From Vitellaria paradoxa (lineage: Eukaryota; Streptophyta; Magnoliopsida; Ericales; Sapotaceae), in the NCBI GenBank assembly GCA_019916065.1, contig CM034233.1, positions 54,739,947 through 54,803,946 on the forward strand: a DNA stretch of 64,000 bases, read 5' to 3'. Of the stretch, positions 22,261 through 31,322 are shown piece after piece (position 1 is the stretch's first letter; each line of letters opens with the position of its first letter). Made by a program: the position numbers and the translations under genes. The notes below the pieces were generated by a model. The model was given only the letters and a program-made list of their open reading frames with translations. It was not told the origin of the DNA and did no database searches.

Positions 22261-23640
22261 ACTATAGCAGATCTTCGAGGTATTAGCCCATTAGTATGTT
22301 CTCATCATATATACCTTGAAGATGATGTTAAATCGGTGAGGCAAATGCAACGAAGGCTAAACCCCAATATGAAAGAGGTTGTGAAAGGGGAGGTGCTTAA
22401 GTTGCTTGATGCAGGTATCATTTACCCCATCTCTGACTCAAAGTGGGTGAGTCCCACTCAAGTAGTTCCTAAGAAATTCGGTGTCACTGTAGTTGAAAAT
22501 GAGAAACGAGAGTTAGTGCCACAATGCACCCAAACTGGGTGGCGTATGTGCATTGATTATAGGCGTTTGAACGCAGTGACCCGAAAAGACCATTTTTCAC
22601 TTCCCTTCCTAGACCAAGTGCTTGAGAGAGTAGCGGATAAATCTTTCTATTATTTTCTAAATGGGTATTCTGGATATAATCAAGTGGAGATAGCACTAGA
22701 AGATCAAGAGAAGACCACCTTCACTTGCCCCTTTGGCACTTTTGCATATAGACGCATGCCATTTGGGCTATGCAATGCACCTGCGACTTTTCAAAGGTGT
22801 GTAATAAGCATTTTTAGTGATATGGTCGAGAGATTCTTTGAGGTATTTATGGATGATTTCTCTGTCTATAGAGACACATTCGATGAGTGCTTAATCAATC
22901 TTGAGAAGGTGCTAGTGCGATGTGAGGAGAGCAATTTAGTGCTAAATTGGGAAAAGTGCCACTTTATGGTACAACAGGGGATTGTTTTAGGGCACATAGT
23001 GTCATGTCGTGGGATAGAGGTAGATAAAGCAAAAGTGGATATCATTCAAAATTTACCTACCCCTCGATGTGTGAAGGATGTTGGATCATTCCTTGGACAT
23101 GCCAGTTTTTACCAGAGATTCATTCAATCCTTCAGCTCTCTAGCCCGTCCTCTTTGCTCGTTGTTGTCCAATGATGTTCCATTTGAATGAACAATATCAT
23201 GCCAAGAGGCATTTGACCGGCTTAAACAGTTGCTCACCACCGCTCCTATTATTCAAAGCCCGGATTGGTCCCTACCATTCGAGCTTATGTGTGATGCCAG
23301 TGATTTTGTGGTGGGTGCAGTTTTAGGGAAAAGAAAAGAGAGGAAACCCTATGTCATTTACTACACTAGCAAGACTCTAAATGAAGCTCAAATTAATTAT
23401 ACCACCACTAAGAAAGAGCTCCTAGCGGTAGTGTTTGCCCTTGATAAGTTTAGGTCATATTTGGTAGGTTCCCGTCTCACAGTGTTCACGGACCATGCGG
23501 CTTTGAAATACCTCCTCTCAAAACAAGAAGCCAAACCTCGACTGATTAGGTGGATGCTCCTTCTCCAAGAGTTTGATTTGGAGATCAAGGACAAGAAAGG
23601 AGTTGAAAATGTGGTAACTGACCATTTGTCTAGGCTATCC
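22261..23640 (+). pseudogene. Athila reverse transcriptase and RNase H of element B
   Basis: Reverse transcriptase motifs appear in order: QMQRRLNPNMKEVV (22342), GWRMCIDYRRLNAVTRKDHF (22540), MPFGLCNAPATFQ (22756) and the catalytic FMDD at about 22846-22857. The frame is open for 284 codons to TGA at 23188, where A has CGA. RNase H follows from about 23230 with [31 protein letters not shown] and [10 protein letters not shown], so the catalytic Asp and Glu positions look intact. The product would copy the RNA genome and degrade the template strand. Confidence 0.9.
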
Positions 23641-25030
23641 CAACATGCGTCCAACTCTAGTGAGCTACCAATCAATGAGCAATTCCCTGATGAACACCTC
23701 ATGCATGTTAGCACCAACCTACCGGTCCAACCTTCTTGGTATGCGGACATTGCGAACTTCTTAGTGATCGGACATATACCCTCCCATTGGACCAAAGTCA
23801 ATAAAGGTAAATTCTTATGAAAAGTGCGTAGTTTCTTTTGGGACGAACCATATTTCTACAAATATTGCCTTGATCAGATTGTGAGACGTTGCATTCCTGA
23901 GAGCGAGGTACATAGGGTCATTGAGTTTTGTCATTCTCTAGCATATGGAGGTTACTTCTCCTCAAAGAAAACAGCCGCTAAGATCCTCCAAAGTGGATTT
24001 TATTGGCCCTCATTGTTTAAGGATGTTCATGATTATTGCCTTTAGTGTGATCGATGTCAACGGTTAGGAGCTCTAACCAAGCGTAATAAGATGCCTCAAA
24101 ACCCCATAATCGTTTTGGAGATTTTTGATTGCTGGGGGATTGATTTTATGGGACCATTCCCTACGTCTTTTGGTTATGAGTACATACTGGTGCCCATTGA
24201 TTATGTTTCTAAATGGGTGGAGGCCATAGCGAACTCGTACCAATGACCATCGGGTAGTGATAAAATTCTTAAAGGAGTATATCTTTTCACGTTTTGGGAT
24301 GCCTCGAGCTATTATTAGTGACCAAGGCAAACATTTTTGTAATCGGCCTGTAGGTGTATTGCTACGGAGTTATGGTGTGACCCATAAAGTAGGTACTGCA
24401 TATCATCCTCAAAATAGTGGCCAAGTCGAATTAGCGAATAGGGAGATTAAGGGAATCTTAGAGAAAACTGTTAACCCGACACGCAAAAATTGGTCACTAC
24501 GTCTTATCGATGCATTATGGGCATATAGAACGGCGTATAAGACTATTCTGGGCATGTCTCCCTATCGCCTTGTCTTTGGCAAGGCTTGTCACTAACCTGT
24601 AGAAATGGAGCATAGAGCTTATTGGGCGATTAGGCACTTCAATGAGAATTTGGATGATGCCGGTATTTTCTGAAAACTCCAATTGAATGAACTTGAGGAA
24701 TTGCGTAATGATGCTTTTGAGAATACAAAGATCGCCAAGGCAAGAATGAAAGATTTACATGACAAACACATTTCTAGAAAATCCTTTCATATAGGCCAAA
24801 AAGTCTTGCTATACAACTCTCGTTTGCATCTCTTCCCGGGTAAGCTCCAATCAAGGTTGTACGGTCCTTTTACTATACTTTCCATCTCCGAACATGGTGT
24901 GTGTGAGGTTCATAACCCATGTAATAACACCACCTTCAAAGTTAATGGACATCGACTCAAACCATATTTAGAAAACTTTGTGGCCGAAATTGAAATTTGG
25001 GATCTTTTGGATCCCCCATCAATCAATTAG
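23641..25030 (+). pseudogene. Athila integrase of element B
   Basis: The N-terminal HHCC zinc domain (23925-24060) has the second His changed to Tyr (GGYF where A has GGHF). The catalytic core keeps D (WGIDFMGPF, 24137), D (IISDQGKHF, 24313) and E ([11 protein letters not shown], 24420). The C-terminal part ends with [11 protein letters not shown] and WDLLDPPS before TAG at 25028. Stops at 23818, 24043, 24595 and 24672 and a frameshift near 24240 break it. Integrase joins element DNA to the chromosome in the nucleus. Confidence 0.9.
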
Positions 25031-25174
25031 ACTGAGATTAGAAAGTTATTTTAAGTGTATAATAGTAGGTTAGGATAGGTTTTATTTTGTCTTTAATTTA
25101 GTTTTTTTTTTATTTTTGAGTCTAGACATTTTAAGTTTTTAAATAGCCTAGCTAAGAGAAAAAAAAATTCTGCT

Positions 25175-25420
25175 TGATGGTCCCGACCCCCTCACTAAAC
25201 GGTTCGGACCACAGTGTCTTAGCCGAGTACATGTTTGAGGGAGGAACTTTCTGTGGTCCCGACCCCCTACCGAGACGGTCGGGACCCTGCAACCTTCAAA
25301 AGCCCCGATTCGGTCTATTCAAGCCCTACTCCATCTCTTCTAACTTCAAATTCTCTCAACTCCTTCCTCCCTACTCGGTGTTCTCTTCAAAAATAGGCAT
25401 TCTTGACGGTTGATTCAGCT
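25175..25420 (+). promoter_or_regulatory. U3-like inverted-repeat block plus pyrimidine patch upstream of env-like ORF
   Basis: Two copies of a 33-base unit with GGTCCCGACC and GGTCGGGACC-like arms lie at 25178-25210 and 25254-25286. The second differs at about four positions from the U3 unit at 18083-18115. A CT-rich stretch without TATA follows (25325-25385), resembling a plant Y patch. A candidate splice donor GAG/GTATGC is at 25457/25458. Position suggests an internal promoter and noncoding first exon for the 3' ORFs. Inference only. Confidence 0.5.
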
Positions 25421-25457
25421 TTTTCAGCCATTATTTTTCGAATATAAGTCACCCGAG

Positions 25458-26004
25458 GTATGCTTCTTCACTTGTTTTTGAATTTTGGAAAGCTTCTTTG
25501 TTCATTACTCTCCATGCCCGAGCTTCCAAGCTTTGAGGGTTCAGATTTCTTGTGAAAAGAAGCTTTGTTTCGAGTTCCAAACAAGGATAGGAAGTGATTC
25601 ATTCAGTTGAGTGCATTCTTTCACTCGTTTGCTTCTTCCTACCTGTGGTTCACAAATGGCATCCAAGGGTTCAAAAACCCTCCAATTTTGAGCTTATTTG
25701 CTGATTTTTTGTAATTTTCCTTTGAGAATTTGTTATTTAAATTCATGGTGGATGTTGCATGGCCACCGAAATTGTTGAATGGACCCTTCTTGGGTGGATG
25801 ATGTATGGCCACCTAGAGAATTAAATTTGTGAAATTTAGTTTGGGTGGATGATATATAGCCACCTAATTTGTCTATTTTGTTTGGGTGAAATTTAGTTTT
25901 GATTCCAATTAATATCTTTCATTAGAACGGGCCACTGAACTTGGGTGGACATAGGAATTGCATAGTTACTCATTGAATTTTTTTTTTTTTTTATACTTGT
26001 GTAG
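25458..26004 (+). other. candidate intron upstream of the env-like ORF, element B
   Basis: The interval runs from GTATGC (donor) to a poly-T tract (25979-25992) and TTGTGTAG, ending six bases before the ATG at 26010. It holds no coding frame. A phrase containing GGTGGATGATGTATGGCCACC recurs in diverged form at 25735-25870. Equivalent donor and acceptor positions exist in elements A and C. Confidence 0.45.
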
Positions 26005-26009
26005 TTCCC

Positions 26010-27098
26010 ATGCCTCCGAGAACTAAAAAACCGGCAAATAGACAATTAGGGACCCCATCTTTTCATAGGAGTTATTTTTGGAAAGAAAAGGCTGAAGAGA
26101 AATATGATAGTACATGGGGGAATAAATCAGTAGTAATTGAGCATTCTTGGCAAATTGATTAGTTTAAGCGTGGTGACTTCATGCTTGAACAAAATTTTAA
26201 AGGAAGGCAGTGGATTAATGTAGCAAAGTTTCATGCTTATTGTATAATTGATTTGGTTAAGGAATTTTTCGCCAATTTCAAAGCAAACTCAATTATAAGG
26301 CGAAGGGGTAGAGAACGTCTAATCAGTTTTGTAAGGGGAGTTAAAATTACACTCACACCTGATGACTTTGCTCTCATATTTCAATTACCTCGAGTTGAAA
26401 ATCTGGAATTCACTTATCCAGCTGAGGGTATTCCTCCATTTCCAATTGTGGTTTCAGAGATCTTACTAGAGGGTCAGGAATGGGGTGGTGAATATAGGAA
26501 ACCTGCATCTGTGTTGAAAGATAAATACTGGGCGTTGCACTTGTTTTCTTATTCCAACCTACTACCTCAAAATAGGACCGCTGATTGTACTCCCCTTAGA
26601 GCTAGACTTGTTTATGCCATTGGGACTGGGATGACAGTCGATTTACCCTCATATCTTTGGCACCAAGTAGCTTATACCTGTGAGCACCCTGGAGCTCTGT
26701 CAGCTTTACCCTTTGGAGGAGCACTAACAAAGATCTTTAGAAGAAAAGGAGCTTATATCACAGAAGACCTACCCATAACCTCAGGACTTCAACCGTTCAA
26801 TATCATATATTATGTTAAATCCAGAGGATTGATATTAATGAAGAAAAGGAGGGTAGATGAATCTGAGGAAGAGGGTGAACCTTCACACCCCCAAGAGGAA
26901 CAAGAGGAGGTCACCAATGTTGAGTTGGCCAATCAGATTGGAGTTTTAGCTGAACGTATTAGTGTCATGGAGCAGAATCAAGAAGCTGATCACCAGCTCC
27001 TGCTACGCATTCACCAAAGCCAGCAAACTCAAGGCCATCTCCTACAGAGTGTTGTGGATTATCTCAGAGAATCTCATCCACCCCCGCCTCCACAGTGA
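26010..27098 (+). pseudogene. Athila env-position ORF (putative plant transposon protein type), element B
   Basis: ATG at 26010 (MPPRTKK) opens a 362-codon frame broken only by TAG at 26160. The conserved core (26181-26820) has GRQWINVAKFHAYC, LISFVRGVKITLTPDDFA, FQLPRVENLEF and VLKDKYWALHLFSY, which I recognise as the domain known as putative plant transposon protein in Athila 3' ORFs. The C-terminus is acidic, then a coiled-coil-like segment with a repeated LAERISVMEQNQEADHQLLL pattern and a Pro-rich end. Its position matches the env-like gene of Athila, but I see no clear signal peptide or transmembrane helix, so an envelope role is not supported here. Its partner at 33881 is about 70 percent identical by eye. 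Confidence 0.75.
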
Positions 27099-27332
27099 TG
27101 GACTTTATGTTTCTTTCTTTGAGAGTTTAGGAGTGAACTTTTCTTTTTGTTTAATTTGTAATCCTAAAACTCTTTACTCACTTTTAACTGCTGGGATGTT
27201 TATATATTTCTAGTTTGTGTTTGTTTTCCATTTTATCTTATTTTATGGATGTTACCTTGTGTTAAATTATAGGTTGTTTATGTTCTTAAATTTTATTTTC
27301 CTATTTTTTTGCAAAGAACAGGTACTTCATCT
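27099..27332 (+). other. inter-ORF spacer, possible intron end, element B
   Basis: This T-rich spacer separates the two 3' ORFs and ends with a pyrimidine run and GCAAAGAACAG/GTACTTC, a good splice acceptor. The same acceptor position exists before the acidic ORF of elements A and C. Confidence 0.45.
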
Positions 27333-27934
27333 ATGGTCCAACTAACAATCAATGTAAACAATGGGAACTTAGTACCATAAGTAGGAAACGTAAGTGGGAT
27401 GTCATAACCCTTATATCCAGTGAGAGTAGCGAGTCTGAGAGTTCAGAGGTTGACTGGGAATGGTGGCCTGAGGACTATTTCTTAGAAAGCAATTCACTAC
27501 CCTTACCATATATATATCCATCACTGATGTTCATCACACCTGATCAATTAGATGACCAATGGTGGGATGAAGTTGACCTTCAACTTCTCTTAGATATGGA
27601 ATGGGCTGAGGTAATTATAGCTAATGAATGGTTAGATGCACCCTCTTACGCCACAGACACTGACACTATAGAATTTGAAACAAGTTCTTTGTCTGAGTAC
27701 TTTGATATGCCACCCCTAGAAGATGTCCTTGGAGATGAAAGTAGTAACATTGAGTCTAGGGAGGATGGTGATGTTTACAATGAACTGGACCAAGATGATA
27801 ATTTTTCTACTTCATTGCAACTACTTTTTGAGTATCACCCAACTTTTGATTCTATTGAAGACAACATGAGGTACTCCTTAACCTCTCCTTATCTTTTATG
27901 TTTATTTCATTTCGTTTATTCTTTTTATTATTAA
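27333..27934 (+). pseudogene. conserved acidic second 3' ORF, element B
   Basis: This ORF is unrecognised. The first ATG after the acceptor is at 27333. One frameshift and a stop lie near 27380. The frame from about 27392 encodes RKRKW, a Ser/Glu-rich segment, and the block DDQWWDEVDLQLLLDMEW at 27550-27610, then an acidic tail ending in FSTSLQLLF. The same blocks in the same order occur in element A at 35250-35792, which shows that it was under coding constraint. A GAG/GTACTC donor lies at 27870/27871, so the true last codons may be spliced. A short basic motif followed by an acidic body suggests a nuclear or RNA-related accessory protein; this is speculative. Confidence 0.6.
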
Positions 27935-28744
27935 ATTTATGTTTATATTCTTCTCAATTTAGGTTGGGGGGTATATACATCATCCTTATCATGCTCATTG
28001 CACACACTACGCACCCACATATGCTTTTGTTTTTCACATTGAGGACAATGTTCAGTGTAAGTTGGGGGGTAGAATTCGCATGATGATATGATGCTCTTAT
28101 GGTTTGGTTAATTGTGAAATTAAGTGAGATGGTAAAGAGTGAATTTTGTTCAAGCCTTAATAGGAAACATAATTCAAGTGGAGTGTGTGATAATTGTGTG
28201 CATTTTTGGACTATCATGGTGGAAAGTTTATGTGCTTAGGAGTAGATTTTATTTGATATTGGTTACTTGAGCATCTTTGGACTAGGTAGAGACTTACACC
28301 CTTTTATGGTGAACTTTTGAGCCTTACATTCTTTTCTTGAGGGGGTTGCACATGCTTACATTTCTTTTGCTCTTCACCTTGGATTTCATTGCATCGATTG
28401 CATCACAAACACTTACATGAGTATTTATGTGGCACATTATGAGTTGTTGCAAGCTCTAAAAATGATGCTAGGCTTTCTTTGTCATTTTGAGCCTTTTTGT
28501 CCTTTCTTGATTATGAATTACCCTAGGAACCAACTTGAAGCCTTTTCAATAATGTGTGTGATGCATATATATATTTTTTCTTGATTTCCCCCTCATATAT
28601 TATCCCTTAACCTTGTTCACACACTTTAAGCCTTACCTTCATATGTCTTGGGTTGTAAAAGTGCCTTAATGTCAATGGTGTGAATGGAGAATGAAAACTT
28701 GTCGGAGGGGAGAATCTAATTGATGTTTTGTTTATTTCAGGTAT

Positions 28745-28845
28745 TGAAAAAAAAAAACAGAAAAAAAAGAAAGAAAAAAAAAGAAAAAAAAAAGAGAAAA
28801 AAAAAGAAAGAGAAAGAAAAGAAAAAAAAAAAGAGAAAAGAAAAA
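28745..28845 (+). repeat. A/G-only purine tract in the 3' UTR
   Basis: About 100 bases contain almost only A and G (GAAAAAAAA and AAAGAAAG words). A matching pyrimidine tract lies at 57360-57430 in the minus-strand element D at the same relative place. The Lys/Glu ORF overlapping it is a by-product. Confidence 0.8.
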
Positions 28846-29731
28846 TTTATCATTTCTTTGGTTTAATAAATTGTGGGACTTATACATTAGTTGCAACTTT
28901 TGCAATTGTCCCAAGGGTAGTATTTAGTATGAATGAACTTCTTGTTGGGCTCATTGTTGGGGTTTGGAAAGGAAGTGGGTAGTTAGGGAGTTGTGTGCAC
29001 TTGAACATCTTTTCTCCCAAGATATGTGTCTTGATTTCCTTCCTCCTTTGTTAACCACTACCCCTAGCCAAGTTACAACCAAACTAAAGACCTAGTGGAT
29101 TCTAAGTAAGCAACTCTTATATGGTGCATGTAGTGGCATTGTGTAGGTTATGTGATGTGATTTTTACATATGCATTGAAATATGGTTAGGAGCTGTCCAC
29201 TTTGAGTTTCATTTTAATTCATTCATATATTATGGATTTATGTGCAACTAGGATAGCATTTTATGCTAATAGGAATGTGTGAACCCTTGAATGAGTGAAT
29301 TTCTTTCTATGAGTGGAATCCTGTGAGTTTTTGAAGTCAAAACTTAGTTCCAGTTATGCTCTTAAGACCTTGTTGAATGAATGAAACAATTTTGCACACA
29401 TGCTTCTTCTACTTTGATAGTCCATGCATTTATGCTTAGCACTTGGGAATTACACATGATATTTGGGTTTTGTAACTTATTGAGCTTGAGCTTAATTCAT
29501 TTTTGATCTTGATCACTTTTTGACACTTTGAGACCATGCCATAGAATTTTGTGGGTAGATTCACTGCAAACTCTTATGAGACCTTACTCGTCCACTAGAG
29601 GGAACCTAGGGGTTTAAAGGGCTTGCTACACGTAGCTAAGTGTAGCCGTGTTTCCAATGAAAAGAGAAATAGGATAATAGTTGCATCGTATTTTAATAAA
29701 GAACATCATGCATTTCATTTTAATAAAGAGC

Positions 29732-29767
29732 ATTGCTAGGGACTAGCAATATTCAAGTTGGGGGGTG
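29732..29767 (+). other. terminal hairpin and polypurine tract of element B
   Basis: ATTGCTAG GGA CTAGCAAT forms a perfect 8-bp stem (29732-29750). AAGTTGGGGGGTG (29755-29767) directly abuts the 3' LTR. The purine run primes plus-strand DNA synthesis. The hairpin is kept in D (56450-56470) and E (62240-62260). Confidence 0.85.
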
Positions 29768-31317
29768 TGATTACACTTAAAAAGTGTAATTACAGACTCC
29801 CTAACTCTACACTTATTCATGCATTTAAATAATTAAAGTTGAAGTTTTAGTGTTATTGTATTACTTATACTTTTATTGTTTTATTTGTAGAGAAAAGGGC
29901 AAGGATGTCAAAGTTTATAGCTATGGAAATGGCCGAGAAAATGAAGGAAATGTCATGGTTCAAACCTCACCTTGGATGGCCAAGACTAGCCCAAAGACTC
30001 AACCTAAAGGAGGAAGAAAAGCAAGAAACAAAGACACTTGGGGGTCGGGACCGTCCATCTAATGGTCAGGACCACAATGTATAGGAATTGAGAAGAAAGC
30101 ATTCTGTGGTCCCAACCCCCAGACTAGACGGTCGGGACCACTGTGTATCCAAAATCCAAGAATTGAAACACCTCTTTTAGGGTTTCTTGGCATCTTTATA
30201 AGGAGCTATTGCACGGCCAAGAAGGGGATGCCTCCTTTGAAGATTAATACACTTTAGATTGAGAGTTAGATTAGGTTTTGATTAATTTTAGAGTGATTTG
30301 TACGCTTGGACGTGTGGATTTATGGAGGTTTTTGGAGTTTTCATCATTGTCTTCGCATTACTAGTTCATCTTTTCTTTTACATTCGAGTTACATTGTAAG
30401 TTGCACTTCGATTTACTTCGATTTATTTCATTTTACTTCGTAATATAATGTTTTGCTTGTTTCGATTCTTTTTCGCATGATGGTTGTGCTTTTATTATTT
30501 TTGTGATGTTTAAAGTAGTTTTGGCGTAAAACCCTAATCTTGATTCAACGAATCAAGAAAGGGTAGTTCACGAAAAGCCTTGGGGTGTTCGTAGTCCCTT
30601 CGCGTAGGTTGCGAAATCTTTTGCGAAGGGATTTACCTTTCCCAAATCTATTTTTTTCTATTTCGAAAACATTCAAATATGAAAATCCTTAACCAAGTCC
30701 GTGTGAGATCACTGGTATGGATTTTCGTTACCAATCATCAAATACTTTCGAATAGTCTTAAAAATCAGATTTTTATTAATTTTTGGAGTTTAATTGAAAA
30801 AACCCTAGGAAACAAAGGTCTTTAACCACATACACTTGAGATCACTGGTACTGACCTCTGATTACAACTTTCTAAATAATTTTCAGATTAAACCTTGTTC
30901 TTCAAACAAACACACCCCAAGGCAAAGTAGTGAACTACCCGGACTTGACGTTGGATCAAGATCTTTATTCCTATTGAATTAAAATCCAACTTAGTTTTAG
31001 TTATAATTGCTTTATTAATTTTATTTTAATTTTTCGCTATCTAGCTTAAGTCCTCTTGAAATTCAGATTTTCCTATTTATTTTAATCTTAATTAATTGAA
31101 ATCGAATTCATCTTTAATTTTACTAAACCATAGAACTTAGTAAACTTAAATTTCCAAACTTGCTTTCCTTTAGTTTTTAGAATTCCTTTCACATCCTAGA
31201 AACTAAATAATATTAGGCTCCCTGTGAATTCGACCTCGGACTCATCGAGTTTTAAAACTATGACTGCCCTCTTGCACTTGAGAGGTAGAACCCCGAAACA
31301 CTTTTTAGGGTCGGTCA
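29768..31317 (+). repeat. 3' LTR of element B
   Basis: This 1550-bp copy starts TGATTACACTT right after the polypurine tract and ends GGTCGGTCA before the AGAGG duplication. It differs from the 5' LTR at about fifty positions by eye. It retains the U3 inverted repeat, TATA box (30195-30202) and two TCACTGGTA modules. Confidence 0.95.
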
Positions 31318-31322
31318 AGAGG
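31318..31322 (+). repeat. target site duplication of element B, right copy
   Basis: AGAGG, identical to 17739-17743. Coding text of the RNase H of element A resumes in frame immediately after it. Confidence 0.95.

Larger units (their letters stand above)
27935..29767 (+). other. 3' UTR of element B with internal polypurine cassettes
   Basis: This 1.8 kb noncoding stretch has a splice-acceptor-like TCAATTTAG directly followed by GGTTGGGGGGT (27962-27971). A 16-base hairpin ACATTGAGGACAATGT (28036-28051) precedes a second AGTTGGGGGGT (28060-28070). Further on are a long A/G-only tract, a stem GCTACAC...GTGTAGC (29622-29648) and the terminal hairpin and true polypurine tract. The stretch is homologous to the minus-strand 3' UTRs at 56434-58440 and 45160-50850. 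Confidence 0.75.
17744..31317 (+). mobile_element. complete Athila-type LTR retrotransposon B, nested in A
   Basis: Element B is 13,574 bp with both LTRs (1549 and 1550 bp), an Asp-type PBS, gag-pol, two 3' ORFs, a 3' UTR and a polypurine tract, flanked by a perfect AGAGG duplication. It interrupts the RNase H codons of element A. About fifty differences between its LTRs (counted by eye, roughly 97 percent identity) point to a fairly recent insertion, yet gag-pol carries about five frameshifts and ten stops. Confidence 0.95.

Noticed and set aside
23397..23801. 134-codon minus-strand ORF
   Set aside because: Antisense shadow of RNase H and the integrase start of element B.
26010..27098. True viral envelope glycoprotein
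   Set aside because: Position fits env-like ORFs of Athila, but I see no signal peptide, transmembrane anchor or cleavage site; named by position and domain only.
28728..28982. Lys/Glu-rich ORF on the plus strand and a Phe-rich ORF on the minus strand
   Set aside because: Both are translations of the A/G-only tract; no conserved domain, and the homologous tract in D has a different frame.
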